The notes under the pieces: model-generated | Seen by the model: only the letters and a program-made list of their open reading frames with translations | The model's database searches: none | What the model was told of the DNA's origin: nothing | Translations under genes and position numbers: made by a program | Origin: Bacteroidia bacterium | GTDB lineage: Bacteria > Bacteroidota > Bacteroidia > B-17B0 > Aurantibacillaceae | DNA length: 64,000 bases | Direction of reading: 5' to 3' | Assembly (NCBI GenBank): GCA_016787785.1 | Contig: JAEUTO010000003.1 | Coordinates: forward strand, 247,013 to 311,012 | In this document: positions 1 through 7,509 of the stretch, in pieces | Numbering within the stretch: the first letter of the stretch is position 1 | Layout: every line of letters starts with the position of its first letter

Positions 1-414
1 TTCACAAAACGTTTTGCGCCTGAGAATACAACCAATAAAACTCTTATAATTACTGAGCACGAGCAATCGCGGGTTGAGTTGATCACAACGCAGATCAACC
101 CTGTTATTGAAGTAAAATTTGCGAAGGAAAAAGGTGTTGAAATTCCGGAAGAGACGATCAACATGGTTGAGTTTAGTCCTGCTGTAAACATTAAAGCAAA
201 AGGAAAAAAATTAAGTTCTTATAAAGTAAAAGAAATTAGTTTAAAAGAACCCGAAGAAATAAAAGCAGCGCGTAAATTTTTAAAGAAAGAGTCTGACGAT
301 GAAAAAACAGGTTTATCGCCTGTAGAATTGCATCGCCGGGCCATGGAAAAATTAAGCAAAGCCAATAATAAAGATTTTTTGGACGGTGATGGGCAAATAA
401 CTTTTGAGTTCTAA
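1..414 (+). CDS. C-terminal part of DNA topoisomerase IV/gyrase subunit A-like protein (5' end outside window)
   Basis: The frame is open from base 1 and begins inside a protein (FTKRFAPENTT...), so the TTG at 79 is not a real start. The visible 137 residues look like the end of a GyrA/ParC-type C-terminal beta-pinwheel: a KRF strand, then a stretch resembling 'VIEVKF...GKKLSSYKVKEISL', then a charged tail ending DGDGQITFEF. Such tails are familiar from Bacteroidota topoisomerase IV A subunits, where the domain wraps DNA. The catalytic tyrosine domain would lie upstream and cannot be checked here. The stop overlaps the end of the convergent ruvC by 4 bases. The family assignment rests on motif memory only; subunit identity (ParC versus GyrA) is uncertain. 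Confidence 0.6.
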   Translation, partial: FTKRFAPENTTNKTLIITEHEQSRVELITTQINPVIEVKFAKEKGVEIPEETINMVEFSPAVNIKAKGKKLSSYKVKEISLKEPEEIKAARKFLKKESDDEKTGLSPVELHRRAMEKLSKANNKDFLDGDGQITFEF

Positions 415-968
415 ACTTTCCTCTTAGGATTATCCGTTAAAAAAGCTTTCCAGCCGGTGTATGATTTAGTTCCTGCGCCGGCTTTTTTATTTTGGTAATA
501 GTGGCAAAGTGCCGCGCCAATAGCATCGGTAGCATCTAAAAATTGTTGTTCTTTTTCTATGCCTAAAATTTGCACCAACATAGCGGCCACCTGTTCCTTG
601 CTGGCATTACCATTACCGGTAATACTCATTTTTATTTTTTTTGGTGAGTATTCTGTTATTGGGATATTTTTACTTAATGCCGCTGCAATAGCCACGCCCT
701 GTGCCCTACCCAGCTTTAACATGGATTGTACGTTCTTTCCAAAAAAAGGTGCTTCAATGGCAAGTTCATCGGGTTTGTATTCTTCAATAATAGCAACCGT
801 GCGATCGAAGATCATTTTTAAACGAACAGCGTGATCATCAAATTTATCGAGCTTAATTACGCCAATGCCAATAGGTTTTACCACATTGTTTTGTATGTGA
901 ATAAGACCGTAGCCCATCACTACTGTCCCGGGGTCAATTCCTAATATAATTCTGTCGTTAACTGCCAT
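411..968 (-). CDS. ruvC: Crossover junction endodeoxyribonuclease RuvC
   Basis: RuvC resolves Holliday junctions in recombination with the RuvAB branch-migration motor. The 185-residue protein starts with the family signature ILGIDPGT, placing the first catalytic aspartate at D12. It continues with LAIEAPFFGKN (E72) and ends the core with DATDAIGAALCH (D145 and D148), so all four acidic metal ligands of the RNase H-like fold are present. Length is normal apart from a short basic tail after residue 160. It is divergent from the flippase-like gene at 992, with only 23 bases between the two starts. An imperfect Bacteroidota -7 element (TAAATTTA) sits 14 to 21 bases before the ATG. Confidence 0.95.
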   Translation of the reverse strand: MAVNDRIILGIDPGTVVMGYGLIHIQNNVVKPIGIGVIKLDKFDDHAVRLKMIFDRTVAIIEEYKPDELAIEAPFFGKNVQSMLKLGRAQGVAIAAALSKNIPITEYSPKKIKMSITGNGNASKEQVAAMLVQILGIEKEQQFLDATDAIGAALCHYYQNKKAGAGTKSYTGWKAFLTDNPKRKV

Positions 969-991
969 TAAAAATGTAAATTTAGCCTAAT

Positions 992-1966
992 TTGCAAGAG
1001 CGAAAAAAAATAATTTCCACTATTATTAAAGTGCTGATAGGCCTTGGAAGTTTTTTTATCATTTACCTCCGATTAAAAAGTGATCTTACTCCCGAAAAAT
1101 TAGATCTATTAACAGACTTAATAATTTCGTTAAAAGGATTATTATGTTTTGGTCTTTGTTTATTGTTAATTCCAATTAACTGGGGAATTGAATCTTACAA
1201 ATGGCAAATAATAACTGAGCCGGTAGAAAAAGTTAGTTTTAAAACAGCCATGCATTCTGTTTATGCCGGCGTTTGCCTGGGAAACTTAGCGCCCGGAAGG
1301 GCTACGGAGTTTTTAGCAAAAATTATTTTTTTCAAAATAGAAAATCGGCCAAAAATTACAGCGTTACATTTTATTAATGGCATGTTTCAATTATGTATTA
1401 CCTATTTATTTGGCCTAAGTGCTTTATTAATTCAATTGAACCAATTTAATAACGAAAATGTTTGGCTGGCTTACACAACAAGTGCCATTGCTATTTTAGT
1501 TTTTTCTGTTTTTATTTTCTCCTTAATTAAGATCGATCTTATTTTAAATTTCATCACCAAAAAACTAAATAAACAACAAGCGTTGGATGATTTTAAGTAC
1601 CGATTCACTATAAAAAAATTGCTTCAATTATTTGGCTTTTCTTTAATACGATACTTGGTATTCTCTTTTCAATTTATTTTATTGCTCTACTTATTTAACC
1701 AGGGCAATTTTAATTTTTCTATATTTACAGGTATAGCATTGTATTATTTGGTTATTACTACCATTCCCATGATCAGTGTATTAGAGGGGCCCATAAGAGC
1801 CGCCATTGCTTTAATAGTTTTTCACGATTCAGGAGTTTCTGATTCTGTTTTAGCCTTATCTTCGGTATTGATCTGGTTAATTAATATTATTGTACCAAGC
1901 ATTTACGGCTATAGTATTTTATTGAAACAAAATTTTGATTTTAAACTTTTTGGTAAACAAAAATGA
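992..1966 (+). CDS. Flippase-like integral membrane protein (lysylphosphatidylglycerol synthase TM/UPF0104 family)
   Basis: A 324-residue polytopic membrane protein with about eight hydrophobic segments. The loop NLAPGRATEF (near residue 100) matches the conserved polar motif of the UPF0104/AglD-like family. Members include the membrane part of MprF, which flips aminoacylated lipids, and many stand-alone proteins linked to glycolipid handling. The start is TTG at 992: an in-frame stop lies at 983-985, no ATG is available, and this start keeps the first membrane helix. The stop overlaps the next gene's ATG by 4 bases, so it is translationally coupled to the glycosyltransferase. A role in moving the glycolipid made by that enzyme is inference. 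Confidence 0.75.
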   Translation: MQERKKIISTIIKVLIGLGSFFIIYLRLKSDLTPEKLDLLTDLIISLKGLLCFGLCLLLIPINWGIESYKWQIITEPVEKVSFKTAMHSVYAGVCLGNLAPGRATEFLAKIIFFKIENRPKITALHFINGMFQLCITYLFGLSALLIQLNQFNNENVWLAYTTSAIAILVFSVFIFSLIKIDLILNFITKKLNKQQALDDFKYRFTIKKLLQLFGFSLIRYLVFSFQFILLLYLFNQGNFNFSIFTGIALYYLVITTIPMISVLEGPIRAAIALIVFHDSGVSDSVLALSSVLIWLINIIVPSIYGYSILLKQNFDFKLFGKQK

Positions 1967-3075
1967 TCACACTTTCTTACATAGTATTTAGTTGTTTGAT
2001 CGTTTACGCTTGCGTGATGGCTTGGTTTGCCATTGGTTTTGTGAAGACACATTACTTTCAGTCAACTTACGAAAATACTACTCCACTAACCATTATTATT
2101 TGTGCCCGTAATGAAGAAAAAACTATTGCACGCTGTTTAAATACAATTCTAAAACAAGATTATGATCTAACACAAGTGCAGCTTATTTTAATTAATGATG
2201 CAAGTACTGATAGAACCGTTTACCAGGCCGAAACTGTTTTAAAGAATTCAACTATTAATTATAAAATAATTACCAATCCGCAGCAAAAAGGAAAAAAACA
2301 AAGTATCACTTACGCAGTTTCACAAACAAATTGTGAGTTGTTAGTTTTACGCGATGCGGACACATTTACAACCTCAACCTTGTGGCTACAAAACATTTCT
2401 GATTTTTATAAAACAACATCTGCCGATCTTATTATTGCACCAATTGTAATTGCTAATAATTTTGGAATTTTATGGGCGCTCCAGGCTATAGAAAATAATG
2501 TACTCACAGTTTTAAATTGTGGTAGCGCCTATTTTAATAAGCCATTTTTATGCAATGGCGCGAATCTGATTTTTACGAAAACTATTTTCGAAAAAGTAAA
2601 TGGTTTTGCCTCCCACATCAATATTGCGTCGGGTGATGATGTTTTATTTTTAGAGGACGTTAAAAAAATTCCAGATTCAAAGATCCATTATTTAAAATCA
2701 GAGCAGGCAATTGTTTACACTTATCCATCATTTTCGTTCAGACAATTGATAAATCAAAAAATAAGATGGGCCTCAAAATTCAAAAACAATAAAAATGCCC
2801 TTAATTTAATGTTGGCCCTGTTAAGTTTTGCTATAAACTTATTGTGGTTATTTTGCCTGTTTTATTGCTTTTTTGTCCCGCAAAACGGGGGATTTATCTT
2901 ATTTTTCGTGCTTTTTAAGTTGATTATTGACTTTTTGTTGCTATTTTTAGCATCACGTTTTGTTAAAAACAAAGGTTTGGGTTGGTTTGGCTTACCCGTG
3001 GGTTGTGTATACCCCTTGTATGCCTGTGTTGTTGCAATTGCCTCGGTTTTTATAAAGCCAAAATGGAAATTATAA
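1963..3075 (+). CDS. Membrane-bound family 2 glycosyltransferase
   Basis: A processive-type GT2 enzyme of 370 residues. One N-terminal membrane helix (about 3-25) precedes a cytosolic GT-A domain with TIIICARNEE (nucleotide-binding strand), INDAST (D79) and the metal-binding DAD at 131-133. A GDD motif and a Q-x-x-RW-type QKIRW motif follow near residues 225-265, and three C-terminal membrane helices end the protein. These are the hallmarks of enzymes that use a UDP-sugar to extend or make glycolipids and polysaccharides. It starts inside the stop of the flippase-like gene and is followed after 3 bases by the permease gene, so all three probably share one transcript. The acceptor is unknown. 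Confidence 0.85.
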   Translation: MITLSYIVFSCLIVYACVMAWFAIGFVKTHYFQSTYENTTPLTIIICARNEEKTIARCLNTILKQDYDLTQVQLILINDASTDRTVYQAETVLKNSTINYKIITNPQQKGKKQSITYAVSQTNCELLVLRDADTFTTSTLWLQNISDFYKTTSADLIIAPIVIANNFGILWALQAIENNVLTVLNCGSAYFNKPFLCNGANLIFTKTIFEKVNGFASHINIASGDDVLFLEDVKKIPDSKIHYLKSEQAIVYTYPSFSFRQLINQKIRWASKFKNNKNALNLMLALLSFAINLLWLFCLFYCFFVPQNGGFILFFVLFKLIIDFLLLFLASRFVKNKGLGWFGLPVGCVYPLYACVVAIASVFIKPKWKL

Positions 3076-3078
3076 TTT

Positions 3079-4341
3079 GTGTTTTTCAGGAAGAAGTCTA
3101 TAAATTTTGAGTCCGAATCGTTAAGCGTTCAAACCTGGCGCAGATTTAAACGTAACAAGCTATCATTGCTTGGTTTATGGGTTATTGGAATTGCTTGCCT
3201 AATTTCTATTTTAGGATATTTAATTACTCCCGATAAAACGCCTTACGCCAACGATCAAAAACCCGAGCTTCATATCAAAGAGCCTGGTTTTAGTGTTGAA
3301 ATGTTGGCCGTTCAAAAGAACGAAGAAAAGTCTGATCAAAGTGTTTTTCATACTATGATCTTTGGTAAGAACGAAACATTCTCGCATTACACCATTCACG
3401 ATTATAAATTTAAAGGAAAAGAAATTGTTGTTGAAGAATTTACAGGTAACAAGGATAACAAAGGCGCCACTTTTTCTACTTTTAATTTAGCCGATGTTGT
3501 TTATGCCATCGATACAAAATATCCTATTTCATACGATTCAATAAAGAACGAATTATCCTTTCATGAAATTGATAACCCAAACACGATCACAAAATCAGTT
3601 ACCGAATTACAAGAAACCATCAAGAAAGAAAACATTATTAAAAAATCGTATATGTTAGGTACCGATCTTTTAGGTCGTGATCTTTTGAGCCGCTTACTAA
3701 TTGGCACGCGTATTAGTTTAAGTGTTGGTTTGGTTTCGGTTATCATCTCTATTTTTATTGGCATCCTGCTTGGCGCAATTGCCGGGTATTACAGAGGCAA
3801 AACAGATTCGGCCATTATGTGGTTAATTAATGTAGTGTGGAGTATACCAACCTTATTATTGGTTATTGCCATTACATTGGTTTTAGGAAAAGGGATCTTA
3901 CAAGTGTTTATTGCTGTTGGTTTAACCATGTGGGTAGACGTTGCCCGTATTGTGCGCGGACAAATTTTAAGTATTCGCGAAAAAGAATTTGTTGAAGCGG
4001 GAAGAGCTTTAGGATTTAGAAATATGCGAATTATTTTACGTCATATTTTACCTAACGTAATGGGTCCGGTAGTTGTAATGGCAGCAAGTAATTTTGCAAG
4101 TGCTATCTTAACGGAGGCCGGCTTAAGCTTTTTAGGTATTGGCGCGCAGCCACCCGTTCCATCGTGGGGCGAAATGACCAACGCGCATCATGGTTATATT
4201 TTGATGGATAAAGCCTACCTGGCTTTTATACCGGGTATTGCTATTATGATCTTAGTGCTTGCTTTTATGTTGGTTGGTAACGGTTTGCGGGATGCCTTAG
4301 ATACCCGCTCTATTGACGAAAAACCAATTGCCGGTAATTAA
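3079..4341 (+). CDS. ABC transporter permease, DppC/OppC family, with a large periplasmic insertion
   Basis: The C-terminal half (about 190-420) is a typical BPD_transp_1 permease domain. It has several membrane helices and an EAA loop near 302-326 (EFVEAGRALGF...HILPN) that docks on the ATPase. The N-terminus has a short cytosolic stretch and one helix (about 33-53), as in OppC/DppC proteins that import oligopeptides. Between them lies a polar stretch of roughly 130 residues, longer than in proteobacterial DppC. The start is GTG, 3 bases after the glycosyltransferase stop. No partner permease, ATPase or binding protein is in this window, so the substrate cannot be inferred from context. Confidence 0.85.
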   Translation: MFFRKKSINFESESLSVQTWRRFKRNKLSLLGLWVIGIACLISILGYLITPDKTPYANDQKPELHIKEPGFSVEMLAVQKNEEKSDQSVFHTMIFGKNETFSHYTIHDYKFKGKEIVVEEFTGNKDNKGATFSTFNLADVVYAIDTKYPISYDSIKNELSFHEIDNPNTITKSVTELQETIKKENIIKKSYMLGTDLLGRDLLSRLLIGTRISLSVGLVSVIISIFIGILLGAIAGYYRGKTDSAIMWLINVVWSIPTLLLVIAITLVLGKGILQVFIAVGLTMWVDVARIVRGQILSIREKEFVEAGRALGFRNMRIILRHILPNVMGPVVVMAASNFASAILTEAGLSFLGIGAQPPVPSWGEMTNAHHGYILMDKAYLAFIPGIAIMILVLAFMLVGNGLRDALDTRSIDEKPIAGN

Positions 4342-4622
4342 TTATTCTTTGCCTTTAATTTCTCAAACTCTTTTTCTACCTGGCTTAATTTGTTATTAAA
4401 AACAAATGCTCCAAGAAAATGCCATAAAAGTCCGAAGCCCCAACCTAGTGTACAGAATACTGGCCAAGGCAGACCTTCTTCCATTTCGCGACCATTGATA
4501 AACCACATTACCCAAAACATGGTGTTTACTAATAAATACGAGATAAGGTGGTTTCTAAAGCCTACTCTTTTTTTGGCTTGCTTCCATAACATTCTTTCTT
4601 TTTCTGTTTGTATATTTTCCAT
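4338..4622 (-). CDS. 2TM domain protein
   Basis: A 94-residue protein with a charged N-terminus, two membrane helices (about 27-45 and 56-75) joined by a short loop with GREMEEGLPWP, and a charged C-terminal helix. This matches the small '2TM domain' family common in Bacteroidota, often beside winged-helix regulators. It is the last gene of a three-gene leftward cassette, 21 bases after the winged-helix gene, and ends 4 bases inside the convergent permease. The function is unknown; the context suggests a membrane component under control of the neighbouring regulator. Confidence 0.75.
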   Translation of the reverse strand: MENIQTEKERMLWKQAKKRVGFRNHLISYLLVNTMFWVMWFINGREMEEGLPWPVFCTLGWGFGLLWHFLGAFVFNNKLSQVEKEFEKLKAKNN

Positions 4623-4643
4623 TGTTGTTGTTTTTATAATGAT

Positions 4644-4934
4644 CTATTTTTTTGGTTTTAAATAGTTTTGTATTATTTCTACGTAATCTTCAAAAGCCTT
4701 AATTCCTACCTTGGTTATTTTGCAAATAGTTTGCGGGTAATTATCCTTGAATTTTTTTTCTATTTCGATATAACCTACCTCTTTTAATTTCTGGATCTGC
4801 ACGCTCAGGTTACCGGCAGTTGCGTTGGTTTGTTCTTTAAGGTAAGTAAACTCGGCTTCTTTAACGCCTACCAAAAGCGAAACAATAGCCAGCCGCAATT
4901 GCGAATGCAATATGGGGTCTAGTTCCTTAAGCAT
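4644..4934 (-). CDS. Winged-helix transcriptional regulator (HTH_34-like)
   Basis: A 96-residue stand-alone winged helix. It reads as helices around LRLAIVSLL, a recognition region TNATAGNLSVQIQKLKEVGYIEIEKKF, and a wing followed by KITKVGIKAFEDYVE. This resembles the MarR/ArsR-like 'winged helix DNA-binding' family that in Bacteroidota often controls its own membrane-protein operon. No metal-binding cysteines are seen. Its start overlaps the end of the upstream membrane gene by 8 bases, so the two are translationally coupled. The palindromes at 5559-5611 are the obvious candidate operator (inference). Confidence 0.8.
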   Translation of the reverse strand: MLKELDPILHSQLRLAIVSLLVGVKEAEFTYLKEQTNATAGNLSVQIQKLKEVGYIEIEKKFKDNYPQTICKITKVGIKAFEDYVEIIQNYLKPKK

Positions 4935-5532
4935 GTTGTTGTGATTTATATTTTGAACGTAACATGTGACCCGGAATAATGTAACTTAATATTAAAGCTG
5001 CGGCGATACATAAAAGTTGATCAACCTCTCCAACAAAAACAGAAACAACAGCGAATGCAAAAGAAAAAAGACTACCGTAGATCAAGGGTTTAAAATTTAA
5101 AATACCACCGGTAACAAAAGTAGCCATTCCATATAATAACATTAAGAAAAAATAAGTAGCTTTTATTCCATGCGCGTAACCAAAAAATAAAGTAACAAAT
5201 AATGAAATAATAAAACCGATCCACACATATCCAATGTATGAATCGATGTGTGTTTTTACTTTTTGAGATTTACCTTGTTTGTATCCGTAAATTCCGGAAA
5301 CAATTCCACCTAAGGGCATCAACATCCAAACCCACTCGCCACCCTGTATATTTAATTTTATAGTAACGTAATGTATCAATGCACAAAAGGTAACTAACCA
5401 TCCCCAAAAAATTAAATGAAATCCATCATCTGCTAATTTATTTTTTGCAGTATTGATCATTGCATTAATTATTTGAAGACTTTCTTCAGGCATCATATTT
5501 TCACTTAATTCGTTTTCTGCTGTTGTTTTCAT
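4927..5532 (-). CDS. Integral membrane protein, first gene of the winged-helix cassette
   Basis: A 201-residue protein with a 35-residue polar N-terminus (EESLQIINAMINTAKNKL), then about six hydrophobic helices from residue 40 to 190. I do not recognise an enzymatic motif. Similar proteins are usually found directly before HTH_34-type regulators in Bacteroidota, which suggests a membrane sensor or a regulated membrane protein. The ATG at 5532 lies 20 bases after a perfect TACATTTG -7 element, which is itself overlapped by a palindrome. The 3' end overlaps the regulator's start. Confidence 0.7.
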   Translation of the reverse strand: MKTTAENELSENMMPEESLQIINAMINTAKNKLADDGFHLIFWGWLVTFCALIHYVTIKLNIQGGEWVWMLMPLGGIVSGIYGYKQGKSQKVKTHIDSYIGYVWIGFIISLFVTLFFGYAHGIKATYFFLMLLYGMATFVTGGILNFKPLIYGSLFSFAFAVVSVFVGEVDQLLCIAAALILSYIIPGHMLRSKYKSQQHA

Positions 5533-5552
5533 TTTATTAATATTTTATTATA

Positions 5553-5560
5553 CAAATGTA
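5553..5560 (-). promoter_or_regulatory. Bacteroidota -7 promoter element (TACATTTG) of the winged-helix cassette
   Basis: On the minus strand the bases read TACATTTG, a perfect match to the TAnnTTTG element, 20 bases before the ATG at 5532. Its upstream end overlaps a 12-bp palindrome (5559-5570), an arrangement expected for repression. Confidence 0.6.
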
Positions 5561-5611
5561 AACTAGTTTATAATATAAACCATAATTACACCATAAAATA
5601 GTTTATAACTA
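5559..5611. promoter_or_regulatory. Cluster of three palindromes, probable operator of the winged-helix regulator
   Basis: Three inverted repeats lie in the 110-base gap between hemH and the membrane gene. They are TAAACTAGTTTA (5559-5570, perfect), GTTTATAATATAAAC (5566-5580, 7-bp arms) and TAGTTTATAACTA (5599-5611, 5-bp arms). The sequence AGTTTATAA occurs at 5565-5573 and again at 5600-5608. The first two overlap each other and abut the -7 element. Binding by the product of the gene at 4644 is inference from position. Confidence 0.55.
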
Positions 5612-5642
5612 ATTGATTATAAGGTTAATAAAATTAAAGTAA

Positions 5643-6653
5643 TTAATTGGAAACAATCTGTTTTATGGCTTTTACCCAGGCATCGTTTGTATTTAAACTA
5701 TTAACAAGGGTCACTTTTTCGCCACCATGTTCTTTAAAGATCTCGTTGTATTCAGTACCTATTTCGTAAATCGTTTCTAAACAATCTGCCACAAAAGCCG
5801 GTGAAAAGACCAAGACTTTTTTACTTCCTTTTTTTGCAAGCTCTTCAATTACTTTATCGCTAAAGGGCCTTAACCATTTCTGATCTAACCTGCTTTGAAA
5901 ACTGCTGGTGTATTTTCCTTCTGGAATATTTAGTGCTTTTACTAACTGTCTTGTAGTTTCAAAACTATTTGCGCGATAACAATATTGATTATTTTTTGTG
6001 ATACTATTACAGCAAGCTCCCATTTGGCAGGTGTTTCCGCCATAATGTGCAGATGCTTTTAATATTTGTCGTTCAGGTAAACCATGATAAGAAAAAACAA
6101 CATGATCAAAATCTGCAATGTTATGTTTTTTTCCTTCAACTAAAAGCGCATCAATAAATGCCTGCTGATCGTAAAATTTACTTACAATATTTAAACTTGG
6201 AATTACTTCCCAGCCTTTTATTTGTTTTAATACCTCTTCAATAGTGCTGCCGGTGCTTGAACTGGCGTATTGTGGATACAGAGGAAGTATGTGAATTTTA
6301 GAAGGGCGTTGTTGTCTTAAATGCTCTAACGCGCTTTTAACTGATGGTGTTTGATAGCGCATGGCTAATTCTACGATATATTTGTCACCAACTTCTTTTT
6401 GTACTTTTTCTTTTAGCGCAATGCTGTTGGTTAAAAGAGGAGAGCCTTCTTTTGTCCATATTTGCTGATACAATTTAGAAGACTTAAAACTTCTGAAAGG
6501 AACGATAATTAAGTTCACTAAAATAAATCTGCCAACGGGATTGATGTCGATGACGCGTCTGTCGTTTAAAAATTGAGTTAGGTATTTACCCACTTTGCCT
6601 GCTGTTGGCGCATCGGGTGTTCCAAGATTAATAAGTAGTATAGCTTCCTTCAT
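5643..6653 (-). CDS. hemH: Ferrochelatase
   Basis: Inserts Fe(II) into protoporphyrin IX in heme synthesis. The 336-residue protein begins with ILLINLGTPDAP. It carries GSPLL, LYPQYASSSTGST, the catalytic-histidine motif FSYHGLPERQ (H190) and the conserved glutamate in CLETIYEIGTEY (E293). Cysteines at 209, 214, 215 and 225 follow the histidine motif and could bind a metal or cluster; I cannot tell which from sequence. It begins 14 bases after lspA ends, so the two are probably cotranscribed. Coproporphyrin ferrochelatase activity cannot be ruled out from motifs alone. Confidence 0.95.
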   Translation of the reverse strand: MKEAILLINLGTPDAPTAGKVGKYLTQFLNDRRVIDINPVGRFILVNLIIVPFRSFKSSKLYQQIWTKEGSPLLTNSIALKEKVQKEVGDKYIVELAMRYQTPSVKSALEHLRQQRPSKIHILPLYPQYASSSTGSTIEEVLKQIKGWEVIPSLNIVSKFYDQQAFIDALLVEGKKHNIADFDHVVFSYHGLPERQILKASAHYGGNTCQMGACCNSITKNNQYCYRANSFETTRQLVKALNIPEGKYTSSFQSRLDQKWLRPFSDKVIEELAKKGSKKVLVFSPAFVADCLETIYEIGTEYNEIFKEHGGEKVTLVNSLNTNDAWVKAIKQIVSN

Positions 6654-6667
6654 CTAGCGTACAAGAA

Positions 6668-7381
6668 CTAATTTGAATTGGTGTTGAGTGTTGCGTCGGA
6701 TTTATTTCCGTCGTCAGAAATAGCGGCATTTTCTGTTACACTATCTTCCGCTTTTTTGGAGAATCTTTTTTGGAAAAGAATAATAATAATTACACCGCCT
6801 GAAATAGACGCGTCTGCAAAATTAAAAATGGGTCTGAAGAATTGAAAATCTTCTCCGCCCCAGATCGGAAACCAATCAGGAAAATGTCCGTTAACTATTG
6901 GAAAATAGAACATATCTACCACACACCCATACATAGTTGGCGCATAACCATTGCTGGAAAAATTAGCAACACCGTCATAAGGTACATATTCGTTAAACTC
7001 CGGGTTAAACATTGTTCCTTTATCAAAGATCAATCCGTAAAAAGCACTGTCTAAAATATTACCCATGGCACCGGCTAATATGAGCGATACCGAAAATACA
7101 AAACCCCAATGTTCTTTCTTTTTTGTAATGTGCCTTATATAAACAACACCAGCAACACAAGCTAATATCCTGAAGACACTTAAAGCAAGTTTTCCAAAAT
7201 CGCCACCAAATTCAAAACCAAAAGCCATACCGGGATTTTCGGTAAAGTGAAGAATACACCAATCGCCTACTTTACCAACTTCGCCCAGCGGATAATGCAG
7301 CTTAATATAAATTTTAATGAACTGATCAATGAACAGAACCGAGAGAATAGTTATTAAAGGTATTTTAAATTTTTGGAGCAT
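6668..7381 (-). CDS. lspA: Prolipoprotein signal peptidase (lipoprotein signal peptidase II), long form
   Basis: Cleaves signal peptides from lipid-modified prolipoproteins at the inner membrane. Recognisable family motifs are FIDQFIK (about 17-23), FTENPGMAFGF, GNILD (D111), VVDMF (D156) and FNFADASIS (D190). D156 and D190 correspond to the catalytic aspartate pair. At 237 residues it is well above the usual 160-170: about 40 extra residues lie between GNILD and VVD, and a polar, serine/asparagine-rich tail follows the last helix. Both are typical of Bacteroidota versions. It has its own promoter-like element at 7386-7393 just downstream of the terminator after the DksA-like gene. Confidence 0.93.
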   Translation of the reverse strand: MLQKFKIPLITILSVLFIDQFIKIYIKLHYPLGEVGKVGDWCILHFTENPGMAFGFEFGGDFGKLALSVFRILACVAGVVYIRHITKKKEHWGFVFSVSLILAGAMGNILDSAFYGLIFDKGTMFNPEFNEYVPYDGVANFSSNGYAPTMYGCVVDMFYFPIVNGHFPDWFPIWGGEDFQFFRPIFNFADASISGGVIIIILFQKRFSKKAEDSVTENAAISDDGNKSDATLNTNSN

Positions 7382-7385
7382 TTTT

Positions 7386-7393
7386 TAAAGGTA
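7386..7393 (-). promoter_or_regulatory. Probable -7 promoter element (TACCTTTA) of lspA-hemH
   Basis: The minus strand reads TACCTTTA, one mismatch from TAnnTTTG, 5 bases before the lspA ATG. It lies downstream of the intrinsic terminator at 7463-7492, so lspA-hemH can be transcribed independently of ileS. Confidence 0.4.
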
Positions 7394-7462
7394 TAAAGAT
7401 ACTCTTTTTATGGTTTATTATTGGCCCGAATTAAACTTGATTGTGAAAGAAATATAAATTAA

Positions 7463-7492
7463 AAAGGCCGTCCTTTAAAAAAGACGGCCTTT
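7463..7492. terminator. Intrinsic terminator after the DksA-like gene
   Basis: A perfect 10-bp stem, AAAGGCCGTC (7463-7472) with GACGGCCTTT (7483-7492) and a 10-base loop, flanked by A/T runs. It lies 18 bases beyond the stop of the DksA-like gene and before lspA. Confidence 0.85.
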
Positions 7493-7509
7493 CAAAAATT
7501 GAATAAGAA

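Noticed and set aside
4338..4934. Toxin-antitoxin module made of the 2TM protein and the winged-helix protein
   Set aside because: Both match known families of a regulated membrane cassette, and the third gene and gene order do not fit a toxin-antitoxin pair.
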